A stretch of DNA of 64,000 bases from Bacillus sp. B15-48 (GTDB lineage Bacteria > Bacillota > Bacilli > Bacillales > Cytobacillaceae), in the NCBI RefSeq assembly GCF_016879755.1, contig NZ_WOFU01000005.1:124001-188000 (forward strand), given 5' to 3'. The position numbers and the translations under genes are program-made. Within the stretch, counting starts at the first letter, position 1, and each line of letters begins with the position of its first letter. The notes below the pieces were generated by a model. It ran no database searches. It was not told the DNA's origin and worked only from the letters and a program-made list of their open reading frames with translations. Shown piece after piece: positions 18,248-27,242 of this stretch.

Positions 18248-18847
18248 CTACACACTATCACGAAAACGTTCAATAATCACCGGCTGAAGTTGCTGACCTT
18301 CCATTGCCGCAAGAATCGCTGCTTTCGTCATGCTCATTCTTGCGACCATAGAGTTTGGCTTTTTCTCAGGATCATCCTGACCAAATGGAATAAAATAAAT
18401 ATTTTTCGTTGCCATTAATCTCATAATATTGACGCCATTTAATCCTAACGCATCATTCGTAGATATTCCGAGTACAACCGGTTTTTGATTTCTTAACGTT
18501 GCTTTTGCAGCCATTAAGACAGGTGAATCATTCATTGCATTTGCAAATTTACTCAGAGAAACTCCTGTCATCGGAGATATAACCATACAGTCTAGCGGAA
18601 ATTTCGGTCCCAATGGTTCAGCTTTTACTATTGAATTAATCGGCTCATTACCGGTTAAGTCAACTATTCTTTGAATCCAGTCTTCCCCTTTTCCAAACCT
18701 TGTATCTGTCGATTCTACAGTCCAAGACACGATTGGAACGACTTCGGCCCCTTCATTAACTAAAGTTTCGATTTCTGGAAAGACCTCATCATACGTGCAA
18801 TGCGAGCCTGTTAAACCAAAACCGATACGTTTCCCTTGTAAGCTCAT
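18248..18847 (-). CDS. dpaB: Dipicolinate synthase subunit B (SpoVFB)
   Basis: This 199-residue flavoprotein-like subunit, with a nucleotide-binding GFGLTGSHC near residues 8-16, works with DpaA to oxidise dihydrodipicolinate to dipicolinic acid in the mother cell. Its ATG overlaps the end of dpaA by four bases and has GGGAGGA upstream, so the two subunits are coupled. Presence of the pair shows that the organism makes true endospores. Confidence 0.94.
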   Translation of the reverse strand: MSLQGKRIGFGLTGSHCTYDEVFPEIETLVNEGAEVVPIVSWTVESTDTRFGKGEDWIQRIVDLTGNEPINSIVKAEPLGPKFPLDCMVISPMTGVSLSKFANAMNDSPVLMAAKATLRNQKPVVLGISTNDALGLNGVNIMRLMATKNIYFIPFGQDDPEKKPNSMVARMSMTKAAILAAMEGQQLQPVIIERFRDSV

Positions 18848-19746
18848 TCTTGTGAATCCTCCCTTTTATTCATATCCTCTTTAAGCAGCTTTATTAAGAC
18901 ACTTGCAAGTATTTGACCTGCTGTCTTCGGAGCGACAATTCCAGGAAGACTAGGAGCAAGCAATGCTTTCACTCCCCTTTTTTCAGCATAGCGAAAATCT
19001 GTTCCACCTGGTTTTGAAGCTAAGTCAATGATAAGAGTATGAGGTGGCATCTTAGAGATAACAGATGCACTCACAATCGGAGCTGGAATGGTATTAATAC
19101 AAATATCGATATCCTTTACATTATCTTGAAGATCCTCTAGTTGAAATGGGGTAAAACCCATCTCCATACTTCTTGCTTTATGCTCACTTTTTCTCGCTCC
19201 AACTTTCACCTTTGCTCCTAAAGCTTGGAACGTACGGGCAACTGTTAACCCTACCCTTCCTAATCCTAATACAGCCACTTTTGAACCATGAATAGTGAAG
19301 TCGGTATGCTGAATGACCATCATAATTGTACCTTCAACTGTTGGGATGGAATTATAAATGGCGACATCATCGCGTTCAAAAAGCTTTACTAGACGTCGGT
19401 TTGCCTCTTTTGTCATTCCATCCAAATATGAATTACTAATGCCCGAAAAAATGATGGCGTGGGGTGGTAGTTGCACTAACATTTCCTTTGTTAAAATGAT
19501 TTTTTCATTCGAAAAAACCGTATCTACTTGACCTTCTAAATCAGTTCCGCGAACTGGAAGAATAAGTGCATCTTGCACTGAAAAATCGATTTCCTCTATC
19601 TTCTCTTTCGCTGCTCCTGTAAAGGCGTGATCCAATTGTTCAAAACCAATTAGTGATAACTTGGCGTCATGCTCTGTCAGCTGACGGATAATCTCAAGCT
19701 GTCTGGCATCACCACCTATTACAGCGATTTGCATTCCTGTCAGCAT
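18844..19746 (-). CDS. dpaA: Dipicolinate synthase subunit A (SpoVFA)
   Basis: This 300-residue dehydrogenase subunit has two Rossmann-type regions: IAVIGGDARQLE near the N-terminus and VAVLGLGRVGLT near 155. It makes dipicolinic acid for spore core dehydration and heat resistance. The start at ATG 19746 (MLTGMQ) is chosen because AAGGTGA lies eight bases upstream and it matches the known N-terminus; an earlier start lacks a site. A possible sigma-K promoter lies just upstream. Confidence 0.94.
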   Translation of the reverse strand: MLTGMQIAVIGGDARQLEIIRQLTEHDAKLSLIGFEQLDHAFTGAAKEKIEEIDFSVQDALILPVRGTDLEGQVDTVFSNEKIILTKEMLVQLPPHAIIFSGISNSYLDGMTKEANRRLVKLFERDDVAIYNSIPTVEGTIMMVIQHTDFTIHGSKVAVLGLGRVGLTVARTFQALGAKVKVGARKSEHKARSMEMGFTPFQLEDLQDNVKDIDICINTIPAPIVSASVISKMPPHTLIIDLASKPGGTDFRYAEKRGVKALLAPSLPGIVAPKTAGQILASVLIKLLKEDMNKREDSQE

Positions 19747-19801
19747 AAGAATAATCACCTTCTTTTTCTAGAATAGAACAGGAATTTTTTTATTACTTCA
19801 A

Positions 19802-19830
19802 CATCATATGTTATAGGTTCCTGTCTGGTG
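19802..19830 (-). promoter_or_regulatory. Candidate sigma-K promoter for dpaA-dpaB
   Basis: On the minus strand CATATGATG resembles the sigma-K -10 (CATAnnnTA), with an AC -35 element about 17 bases upstream. This fits the known late mother-cell expression of spoVF in B. subtilis. The match is imperfect at the last -10 base. Confidence 0.35.
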
Positions 19831-19853
19831 AGTTATCTGCTGATTTCCGGTTG

Positions 19854-19885
19854 AAAAAAAAAAAAAGACGGAATATTTCCCGCCT
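19854..19885 (-). terminator. Terminator after ymxH
   Basis: On the minus strand, GGCGGGA pairs with TTCCGTC (two G-T pairs) around a short loop, followed by a run of more than ten Ts. It isolates ymxH from dpaA. Confidence 0.85.
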
Positions 19886-19912
19886 CCACGTAATTCTTTC
19901 CCATATTTGTCA

Positions 19913-20155
19913 TCATTCTTCATCAACGACGTCAATGATGACCATATCCGTCCCTATTTTTTTAATATGATTCCACGGAACCCTAACCTCTCCCCCTTGC
20001 CTTTTTAAACCAAACCATTTCATTGAGGGAATAATCAATGCTTTTATTTGGCCCGTTTTTTCATCGATTTCTAAATCCGTTTGCCCCAAAACCCCAAGAC
20101 GTTCTGCTTTTTTGACGTCAACGATTTCCTTCCCACCTAATTCACTTAATCTCAT
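19913..20155 (-). CDS. ymxH: PRC-barrel protein YmxH (YlmC/YmxH family)
   Basis: This 80-residue PRC-barrel protein starts MRLSELGGKEIVDVKKAERLG, typical of the YlmC/YmxH family found in spore formers after mlpA. It is cytoplasmic, with no catalytic residues known. The ATG follows GGGAGGG. The function is not established; family members are often sporulation-associated. Confidence 0.87.
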   Translation of the reverse strand: MRLSELGGKEIVDVKKAERLGVLGQTDLEIDEKTGQIKALIIPSMKWFGLKRQGGEVRVPWNHIKKIGTDMVIIDVVDEE

Positions 20156-20240
20156 CTCAGCTTCCCTCCCACTATTGTTATATCTATATGTATCAATATG
20201 AATGCCTAATTAGAATAGCTGTCCATAAAATACCATAAAG

Positions 20241-20260
20241 AAAACTCGCCGATTGGCGAG
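20241..20260 (-). terminator. Terminator after mlpA repeat region
   Basis: On the minus strand, CTCGCC and GGCGAG arms with a four-base loop are followed by TTTTCTTT. The same hairpin recurs after pnp. Confidence 0.7.
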
Positions 20261-20356
20261 CCCCTAAGGGCGAAGACAGAGGCGTAGTCACGCGGAGCCT
20301 GATTGATTTTTCTAAGGGCTAAAGCCCAAAGAAAAACCTTATTGCCCTTATGCGTT

Positions 20357-20390
20357 AGGAAAGTATAAATTTAAAAATTTATACTTTCCT
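20357..20390. repeat. 34-bp palindrome
   Basis: Arms AGGAAAGTATAAATTT and AAATTTATACTTTCCT are exact inverted repeats separated by two bases. It is AT-rich and symmetric, so it could form a long mRNA hairpin or be a protein-binding dyad. Confidence 0.8.
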
Positions 20391-20464
20391 ATTAGCTAAA
20401 AAAAGCCTGGGCCTTTAAAATGTCCTTTGCAAAAGGTACACTTTAATTCGACCAGACTTTAAAT

Positions 20465-21700
20465 TTAACCTAATTTAGGTAGATTCCCGTCAGGGCTAAT
20501 TAATGAAACTGAATATTGATCGGTAAAAATCCGATTAGCAAGTTGATCGACTTTTTCTTTTGTCACATCATTGATTTGCTCAATAATTTCATCAAGAGAA
20601 CGATGATATCCTAGTACTAATTCATTTTTCCCGTTACGACTCATCCGACTATTTGTACTCTCAAGACTAAGCATTAAACTTCCCTTTAATTGCTCTTTAC
20701 TATTGTTTAACTCTTTATCTGTAATTCCTTCTGATTTTAGCTTATTTAACGTTTCCTGAATCGTTTCAAATAGTACATTTAATTGCTTCGCTCCAGTCCC
20801 ACTATAAACAGTTAAAACTCCTGTATCCTTAAATGCGGAATGGTAGGAAAATACCGAATACGCCAACCCACGCTGCTCTCTCACATCTTGAAATAAGCGA
20901 CTGCTCATACTGCCGCCTAAAATATTATTTAAGGTAATCAGACTATAAACTTCAGGATCCCCTATTTGCAAGCCTTCAAAGCCGATACAAAGATGAGCCT
21001 GCTCTGTATCCTTTTTCCGTGAAATTTGATTTGCGTGAAAAGCTGGTTGTTGACACTCTATTTGTTCCTTCCCTGCTTCATACGATCCAAAAAGCTTTTC
21101 AACACTCGAGATAAAGGTTTCTTCAATGTTCCCAGCAATCGAAATCACTACGTTTTCAGGAGTGTATGTATCGTGCATATATTGTTTTAAAGTATCAGCT
21201 GTAAACGTCTTTAATGTTTCCTCGGTCCCAAGGATTGGGTAGCCTAGTGAATGCTCGTCATAAATTGCTCTGCTTAATAAATCATGGACAATGTCATCAG
21301 GTGTGTCCTCATACATTTTAATTTCTTCATAAACAACATTTTTTTCTTTATCCAATTCGCCCGATTCAAAGGTAGAATGAAAGAACATATCGGCGAGGAC
21401 TTCAAGGGCAAATTGTGAGTGCTCATCAAGAACCTTTGCATAATAGCACGTATATTCCTTGGAAGTAAATGCGTTTACTTGTCCGCCAATACTATCAAAT
21501 GACTCTGCAATTTCCCTTGCCGTCCTTGTTTTCGTGCCTTTAAAAAACATATGCTCAAGGAAATGAGAAATCCCGTTATTTTTTTTATTCTCATTTCTAG
21601 AACCAGTTCCAATCCAGACTCCTATGGCAACAGAACGAACCGTAGGGATATTTTCAAGCACAATTCGGACTCCATTCTGGCATGTATATTTTTTAATCAA
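20465..21700 (-). CDS. mlpA: M16-family zinc peptidase MlpA (YmxG)
   Basis: This 411-residue M16 peptidase, similar to mitochondrial processing peptidase, carries the zinc motif HFLEH at residues 46-50 and the downstream acidic helix VYEEIKMYEDTPDD for the third ligand. In B. subtilis MlpA is reported to influence extracellular protease levels. The start is TTG, supported by AAAGGAGGGG and by the conserved N-terminus MIKKYTCQNGVRIVLE. It lies between ylxY and ymxH as in Bacillus generally. Confidence 0.93.
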   Translation of the reverse strand: MIKKYTCQNGVRIVLENIPTVRSVAIGVWIGTGSRNENKKNNGISHFLEHMFFKGTKTRTAREIAESFDSIGGQVNAFTSKEYTCYYAKVLDEHSQFALEVLADMFFHSTFESGELDKEKNVVYEEIKMYEDTPDDIVHDLLSRAIYDEHSLGYPILGTEETLKTFTADTLKQYMHDTYTPENVVISIAGNIEETFISSVEKLFGSYEAGKEQIECQQPAFHANQISRKKDTEQAHLCIGFEGLQIGDPEVYSLITLNNILGGSMSSRLFQDVREQRGLAYSVFSYHSAFKDTGVLTVYSGTGAKQLNVLFETIQETLNKLKSEGITDKELNNSKEQLKGSLMLSLESTNSRMSRNGKNELVLGYHRSLDEIIEQINDVTKEKVDQLANRIFTDQYSVSLISPDGNLPKLG

Positions 21701-21820
21701 AATGACCCCTCCTTTGGATAGTTTAAAAACTAATCCTGCAATAACTAAGTATATTTCATTTTTGTTACTTTTTCCAAAATGAAGGTTTTTTTTTCATATT
21801 TACCAATAATATTTTACCTG

Positions 21821-22795
21821 TCATTCCACATTCTGTTTCATATCCCTGTTCATAATACGTTCTTCGCTCAATAATTCAGAAACGGGGCCGATTTGTAAAT
21901 CTCTTGCTTTAATTTCGGTAATCAATCCATTAAGTGCTTTTGTTGTTGAATCGGTCGGATGCATTAAGATCATTGCTCCATTATGCAGCTTTGAGGTTAC
22001 TCTTTGAGTTAGTACTTCTGGAGAAGGCTTTTGCCAATCAATCGTGTCAACACTCCACATCACTGTCCCTAAGCGATGTACAGCAGCTACCTTAGCTACC
22101 TCTTCTTTATAACTTCCACTTGGCGGAGCAAACCAATGTGGTCTTTTCCCTGTCGTCGCCTCAATCACTTCATTTGTTCTCTTGATTTCTTCATGAATTC
22201 TTCCACTTGAAAGGCTCTTCATATCAGGATGGCTAAATGAATGATTCCCAACCTCATGTCCAGCTTCAACAATCATCTTCGCTAATTCCGGGTGATTTTT
22301 CACCCATCTTCCTTCAAGGAAAAAAGTGGCTGTAATATGATGTTTCTTTAACGTTGCCAGCATGTCAGACAAATATTCGTTCCCCCATGCAACATTAATG
22401 ATAAAGCTGACCATTGGCTTTTCAGGATTTCCCTTATAAATAGCTGCTGGAGGAAGATCCCTTAAATGAACCTTTGGCTTCACTTCATCATACACAAGCA
22501 ACTCTTCTGAAAATCGATTTCGATCTTTCATTTTTTTATAGGATTCTTCAACGTTCACCTTTAGTCCATTATACCCAGGTATCGCCTTCCATACGGGGTC
22601 AATTTTCGCATCTATAGGCTCAACCTCATAGTTAGCTGCCTTTGATTCAATTTCATGATAGAGAGTATTTTCTTCTTTTCCTGAAACAGGAACTGATTCC
22701 ATTTTCAAGGTCGTAATATAATGTCGTGTATATGGGTTATTCACAATTAACCATGTACATGTAAGGATGATCACTAGCGTAACAATTCTTTTCAC
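21821..22795 (-). CDS. ylxY: YlxY-type polysaccharide deacetylase-like protein
   Basis: This 324-residue protein has an N-terminal signal anchor (about residues 3-19) and an extracytoplasmic NodB-homology domain. The zinc-ligand motif HSFSH is present (His185, His189), but the first catalytic motif, normally TFDDG, reads NVAWGNE at 134-140, so the catalytic/metal Asp is missing. It may be a non-catalytic or altered-specificity member; the family is linked to spore cortex or wall. The GTG start has AAGGG at short and GGAGG at longer spacing. Confidence 0.85.
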   Translation of the reverse strand: MKRIVTLVIILTCTWLIVNNPYTRHYITTLKMESVPVSGKEENTLYHEIESKAANYEVEPIDAKIDPVWKAIPGYNGLKVNVEESYKKMKDRNRFSEELLVYDEVKPKVHLRDLPPAAIYKGNPEKPMVSFIINVAWGNEYLSDMLATLKKHHITATFFLEGRWVKNHPELAKMIVEAGHEVGNHSFSHPDMKSLSSGRIHEEIKRTNEVIEATTGKRPHWFAPPSGSYKEEVAKVAAVHRLGTVMWSVDTIDWQKPSPEVLTQRVTSKLHNGAMILMHPTDSTTKALNGLITEIKARDLQIGPVSELLSEERIMNRDMKQNVE

Positions 22796-22992
22796 TTACC
22801 CTTAACCTCCTTCACAGAAGCCCTATTTGGTTCTCTATAGTTAAGGTTATGTGAAATTCGGACAAGGTAGAACGAGGAACCGAAGAAAACAAGATTCACA
22901 GCAACGAACATGAATGTGGAATTGTCCTCTAAGGTAAAAGAAACCCGGCAAATGGAACTGCCCGGTTGTTCAAAAATAGGAATTAAGTATTA

Positions 22993-23219
22993 TTACTAGT
23001 ACTCGGATTAACCGTGATTATAGGGTTGTTTTTTTGCTAGTACTTGGATTAAACCGATTTTGGGTCGTTTTTTATTGCTAGTACAGGGATTATATCGACC
23101 TTCTGACCTCGTTTTATTACTAGTACTCGGATTAACTCTTCATTTTACAGCGTTTTATTACCAGTACTAGCAATATATTAACGAAATTTGGTGTTTTTAA
23201 TCCAAGTACTTGGATTAAA
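22993..23219. repeat. Degenerate 41-42 bp tandem array with AGTACT core
   Basis: Six successive units begin at 22993, 23034, 23075, 23117, 23158 and 23200, giving periods of 41, 41, 42, 41 and 42. The conserved part is TTRCTAGTACTYGGATTAA plus a CGTTTT stretch near the unit end; the intervening bases vary. The core is palindromic (CCAAGTACTTGG in the sixth unit). A further CCCAGTACTCGGG at 23328-23340 sits three periods (126 bp) after the sixth core. No cas genes or open reading frame are associated. Confidence 0.8.
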
Positions 23220-23355
23220 AAACGCGTTACCAGCATTATCGTTCAAAAAACCTTCGAATCTCTTCGGAAAAATGTCCACATAAATGACCTTTTCTGCAAA
23301 AAGCATACAATATTAGCTATGCTTTTACCCAGTACTCGGGACCCACTATTTGCAC

Positions 23356-23376
23356 AAAAACTCGCCACTTGGCGAG
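23356..23376 (-). terminator. Terminator after pnp
   Basis: CTCGCC/GGCGAG arms with a four-base loop are followed by five Ts on the minus strand. A second hairpin (CCTGGTTTT/AAAACCAGG, 23384-23409) lies just upstream, between it and the pnp stop. Confidence 0.8.
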
Positions 23377-23433
23377 CCTCTTTCCTGGTTTTAGCTAAAA
23401 AAAACCAGGGTCTCCCCCGGATTTTTGCTTATA

Positions 23434-25551
23434 TTATTCTTTTTGTTCCGTTTTTTCACGCTGTTCTTTTAAGACTGCTTTGCGGCTAAGGTTTACACGA
23501 CCTTGACGATCGATTTCTGTTACCTTCACAAGGAGTTCATCGCCGATTTTTACAACATCCTCGACCTTACCAACGCGTTCTTCAGCAAGCTCAGAAATAT
23601 GAACAAGGCCATCTTTTCCATTGAAAATTTCAACAAATGCACCAAATTTTTCGATTCGTTTCACTTTTCCTAAGTACATTTGTCCTACTTCTACTTCGCG
23701 AACAATGTCCTCGATAATGCGCTTTGCTTTTTCATTCATCTCCTGGTCAGTAGATGCAATAAATACTGTTCCATCTTGTTCGATATCAATTTTCACGCCT
23801 GTTTCCTCAATAATTTTATTGATTTGTTTTCCACTAGGTCCAATGACGTCGCGGATTTTATCAGGGTTGATCGCCATCATTAAGATTTTCGGCGCATAGG
23901 CGGAAAGCTGTTTACGTGGCTGTTCAATTGTAGCCAGCATTGAGTCAAGAATTTGCATCCGGCCAGTTTTCGCTTGTTGCAATGCTTCCTCCAATATTTC
24001 ACGAGAAAGACCATCAATTTTAATGTCCATCTGTAAAGCGGTTACCCCTTTAGCAGTACCAGCTACTTTAAAGTCCATATCACCGAGATGATCTTCCATC
24101 CCTTGAATATCACTTAAAATTGAATAATGTTCTCCAGACTTTATAAGTCCCATAGCAATTCCTGCTACAGGTGCCTTAATTGGTACACCCGCATCCATCA
24201 TCGCTAATGTACTTGCACAAATACTCGCTTGTGAAGTTGAACCATTTGATTCAAGAACTTCAGATACGAGGCGAATCGTATATGGAAAATCCTTCTCAGA
24301 TGGAATGACCTGTTCCAAGGCCCGCTCACCTAAGGCTCCGTGCCCAATTTCTCGACGTCCAGGACCACGAATCGGACCGGTTTCCCCAACACTAAATTGC
24401 GGGAAGTTGTAGTGATGCATGAAGCGCTTTTCTTCTTCAAGGCCTAGCCCGTCCAAAATTTGCACATCACCCATTGCTCCAAGTGTACAAATACTTAAAG
24501 CTTGAGTTTGCCCACGAGTAAATAATCCCGAGCCATGGGTACGAGGAAGAATGCCTATTTCAGAAGATAACGGGCGAATTTCATCGACTCCACGTCCATC
24601 TGGGCGAACTTTTTCTTCCGTAATTAAACGGCGAACTTCACCTTTAACAATTTTATCCAGAATCATCTTGACTTGCTTCATCTTTGCATCATCTGTTTCT
24701 TCTTCTTCATATTTAGCAAGCACTCGATTTTTTACCTCTTTAATGGCATCTTCACGTGCATGCTTTTCTTTTACTTGAATGGCAGCTAGCATATCTTGTT
24801 CACATAGAGCACGTACCTCTGCCTCAATATCGCTGTCTATTTCAAATAATTTTATTTCGGTTTTCTCCTTGCCAACCTTTGCAACCACTTCTTCTTGGAA
24901 GGCAATTAACTTTTTAATTTCTTCGTGTCCAAACATAATCGCTTCAAGCATTACTTCTTCTGGAACTTCTTTAGCCCCAGCTTCAACCATATTAATGGCA
25001 TCTTTTGTTCCAGCAACAGTTAAATGCATATCGCTATTTTCTGCTTCATCTATGGTTGGATTGATGACGAACTTTCCATCGATACGCCCAACAATGACAC
25101 CAGCAATCGGCCCTTCAAAAGGAATGTCAGAAACGGATAATGCTAAAGATGAACCAAGCATCGCTGCCATTTCTGAAGGACAGTCTTGGTCAACACTCAT
25201 GACAATCGAAATCACTTGCACTTCATTACGGAAACCATCGGCAAATAATGGGCGAATCGGTCGGTCGATTAATCGACTAGATAGTATCGCTTTCTCACTA
25301 GGGCGCCCTTCCCTTTTTATAAAACCACCTGGGATTTTTCCGACAGCATAAAGCCGCTCCTCATAATTAACGGTCAGTGGGAAAAAATCCAAGTTTTTTG
25401 GTTCCTTTGAAGCTGTTGCAGTACTAAGTACAGCGGTATCGCCATAGCGTACTAAAACTGCACCGTTTGCCTGTTTTGCCAACTGACCAATTTCAACGCT
25501 CAGTTTGCGGCCGGCCCAGTCTAATTCAAATAATTGTTTTTCTTGCTCCAT
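23434..25551 (-). CDS. pnp: Polyribonucleotide nucleotidyltransferase (PNPase)
   Basis: This 705-residue 3'-5' phosphorolytic exoribonuclease is central to mRNA decay and competence-related RNA processing. Two RNase PH domains flank an all-helical domain; the second contains [15 protein letters not shown] and the [18 protein letters not shown] active-site region. A KH domain ([16 protein letters not shown], about 565-580) and an S1 domain ([20 protein letters not shown]) follow. The ATG has GAGGGG upstream. It follows rpsO as in most bacteria. Confidence 0.97.
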   Translation of the reverse strand: MEQEKQLFELDWAGRKLSVEIGQLAKQANGAVLVRYGDTAVLSTATASKEPKNLDFFPLTVNYEERLYAVGKIPGGFIKREGRPSEKAILSSRLIDRPIRPLFADGFRNEVQVISIVMSVDQDCPSEMAAMLGSSLALSVSDIPFEGPIAGVIVGRIDGKFVINPTIDEAENSDMHLTVAGTKDAINMVEAGAKEVPEEVMLEAIMFGHEEIKKLIAFQEEVVAKVGKEKTEIKLFEIDSDIEAEVRALCEQDMLAAIQVKEKHAREDAIKEVKNRVLAKYEEEETDDAKMKQVKMILDKIVKGEVRRLITEEKVRPDGRGVDEIRPLSSEIGILPRTHGSGLFTRGQTQALSICTLGAMGDVQILDGLGLEEEKRFMHHYNFPQFSVGETGPIRGPGRREIGHGALGERALEQVIPSEKDFPYTIRLVSEVLESNGSTSQASICASTLAMMDAGVPIKAPVAGIAMGLIKSGEHYSILSDIQGMEDHLGDMDFKVAGTAKGVTALQMDIKIDGLSREILEEALQQAKTGRMQILDSMLATIEQPRKQLSAYAPKILMMAINPDKIRDVIGPSGKQINKIIEETGVKIDIEQDGTVFIASTDQEMNEKAKRIIEDIVREVEVGQMYLGKVKRIEKFGAFVEIFNGKDGLVHISELAEERVGKVEDVVKIGDELLVKVTEIDRQGRVNLSRKAVLKEQREKTEQKE

Positions 25552-25754
25552 TCATTAAGCCCCTCTCTTACTTAGATCCGTTATGCAGCAAGTCTTATCC
25601 ATGCATGCTGCAATAAACATAAATATATGATGATAACAACTGCTAAAAGACAGCTGTTCATTTCCATTTCCTAAGTAGTAACATTTTTTGTCAAAAAGCA
25701 AACCTAAGCCTATTTTGATTTTTCGAAGACTTGCTATACCCTTATTATGTACAG

Positions 25755-25781
25755 AAAAAACAATCTTTAAAAAGAAGATTG
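25755..25781 (-). terminator. Second terminator between rpsO and pnp
   Basis: Seven-base arms CAATCTT and AAGATTG are followed by six Ts on the minus strand. Confidence 0.7.
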
Positions 25782-25823
25782 ATTATGTAATTAATTTTAT
25801 ACTTAAAAGGTTTATTTACACAA

Positions 25824-25847
25824 TAAAAAAGCGGGAAAAAATCCCGC
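25824..25847 (-). terminator. Terminator after rpsO
   Basis: AGCGGGA/TCCCGCT arms around a short A/T loop are followed by six Ts on the minus strand, about ten bases after the rpsO stop. Confidence 0.92.
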
Positions 25848-25856
25848 TTCTGAAAA

Positions 25857-26132
<276 letters not shown>

Positions 26133-26155
26133 TCACCTCCTAAGTAAGATCCCCT

Positions 26156-26178
26156 GTTACCGAGCAAGCGTCGGTGAC
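26156..26178 (-). promoter_or_regulatory. Leader hairpin before rpsO
   Basis: On the minus strand, GTCACCGA pairs with TCGGTAAC (one mismatch) in the rpsO 5' leader. S15 is known to repress its own mRNA in several bacteria through leader structure; whether this hairpin does so is inference. Confidence 0.4.
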
Positions 26179-26217
26179 TCGACTTGCCAAGCAAAGGTTC
26201 GTTTTGGTACGTTAACT

Positions 26218-26246
26218 AGAATACAACTTTTCGTAAAAAAAAGCAA
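26218..26246 (-). promoter_or_regulatory. Candidate sigma-A promoter for rpsO
   Basis: On the minus strand, -35 TTGCTT and -10 TATTCT are separated by 17 bases, just after the ribF stop. It would give a leader of about 85 bases. Confidence 0.55.
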
Positions 26247-26248
26247 GG

Positions 26249-27199
26249 TTAAGCGTACGTTTTTTTAAAGTAAGCGATCGCAGCTTGTTTATCTTGTTCA
26301 ATCTGCGCTACCAATTCATTAATTCCAGGAAATTTTTGTTCATCACGCAGCTTTTTATGCCACTCAACAACGACGGTTTTCCCATATATTTGCTCCGAAA
26401 AATCAAAGATATGGACCTCAATCGTAGGGTTATTCGGACTGTCATTGTTAAATGTTGGTTTGTAGCCTAAATTACACACTCCAGTATGCCACTTTCGGTC
26501 AACTTTTATTCGTGTCGCATACACTCCTGTTGGAGGCAATATATATTCTTCTGAAATCGCCACATTTGCTGTCGGAAAGCCAATGGTTCTACCACGCTTA
26601 TCCCCATGGCTAACAACTCCACTTGTCGTATAATTTCTTCCCAGTAAGGTAGGAATAATCTCCATCCTACCTTCGCGCAAAGAGGAGCGAATCAATGTTG
26701 AGCTAATTTTTTCTCCATTTGTTTCAAGTTTAGGCACAATGGAATAGTCGAACTCTTCTCTAGAATGAAATTGGATTGTTTCCATCGTTCCCTTTCCCAT
26801 TTTTCCATACGTAAAATCGAATCCTGCAATGACCTGTTTTACGTTCAATTTAATGATAAAATCATCAATAAATTCCTGCGGAAGAAGATTGGCAAACTCG
26901 AGTGTGAAATGAACCACGAATAAATATTCGATTCCAAGTTCTTCAATCACTTGAATCTTTTCCTCTAATGGAGTAATGTACTCAACATGTTGGACCACTT
27001 TTCCCAACACAACGGATGGATGTGGATCAAATGTCATCACAGCACTTTTCAAACCAAGAGAATCGGCCTTTTTTTTCGCATTTAATATCACTTCTTGATG
27101 CCCTAAGTGAACACCATCAAAATAACCAAGGGCCATGGCTAATGGTGGAAAATCTTTTCGCTTAAATGAATGTGGATGGTTTAGTTTTATCAATTTCAC
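26249..27199 (-). CDS. ribF: Bifunctional riboflavin kinase/FAD synthetase RibF (RibC)
   Basis: This 316-residue enzyme makes FMN and FAD. The N-terminal FAD synthetase (nucleotidyltransferase) domain has GYFDGVHLGHQEV (about 26-38) and a GFDFTYGKMGKG motif; the C-terminal riboflavin kinase domain has GDKRGRTIGFPTAN (about 197-210). The start is GTG with AAAGGTGA upstream. It is encoded between truB and rpsO, as in B. subtilis (ribC). Confidence 0.95.
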   Translation of the reverse strand: MKLIKLNHPHSFKRKDFPPLAMALGYFDGVHLGHQEVILNAKKKADSLGLKSAVMTFDPHPSVVLGKVVQHVEYITPLEEKIQVIEELGIEYLFVVHFTLEFANLLPQEFIDDFIIKLNVKQVIAGFDFTYGKMGKGTMETIQFHSREEFDYSIVPKLETNGEKISSTLIRSSLREGRMEIIPTLLGRNYTTSGVVSHGDKRGRTIGFPTANVAISEEYILPPTGVYATRIKVDRKWHTGVCNLGYKPTFNNDSPNNPTIEVHIFDFSEQIYGKTVVVEWHKKLRDEQKFPGINELVAQIEQDKQAAIAYFKKTYA

Positions 27200-27242
27200 T
27201 TCTTGTTCACCTTTTCTGACAAAGCCTATATGTAAAAAGTGG

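Larger units (their letters stand above)
20156..20464. other. mlpA-ymxH intergenic region with several hairpins (309 bp)
   Basis: The region contains a 34-base near-perfect palindrome (20357-20390), a GGGCTNNAGCCC hairpin (around 20315-20326), and a terminator hairpin CTCGCC/GGCGAG (20245-20260). The GAGCCCCTAAGGGCGAAGAC to CGGAGCCTG portion looks like a dispersed repeat rather than unique sequence. The CTCGCC hairpin and the TTAGCTAAAAAAA string are shared with the region after pnp (23356-23409). No gene is visible. Confidence 0.6.
22796..23433. other. pnp-ylxY intergenic region (638 bp)
   Basis: This is the longest non-coding stretch in the window. From the pnp side it holds two hairpins (23384-23409 and 23361-23376, the latter a terminator), a palindromic CCCAGTACTCGGG, a 41-42 bp tandem array (22993-23219), an imperfect hairpin with AACC-GGCA/TGCCCGGTT arms (22943-22969), and presumably the ylxY promoter. 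No reading frame resembling a gene is present. Confidence 0.75.
25552..25856. other. rpsO-pnp intergenic region (305 bp)
   Basis: Two terminators follow rpsO (25824-25847 and 25755-25781). The rest is AT-rich leader for pnp, with an imperfect hairpin around CAACTGC/CAGCTGTT (about 25638-25660). I could not assign a confident promoter. No gene is present. Confidence 0.6.

Noticed and set aside
22993-23219. CRISPR array
   Set aside because: Units have a short, degenerate core and partly conserved interiors rather than constant repeats with unique spacers, and there are no cas genes nearby.
24779-25351. 190-codon plus-strand frame inside pnp
   Set aside because: It is Ser/Ala-rich shadow translation antisense to a well-conserved gene, with no start site.
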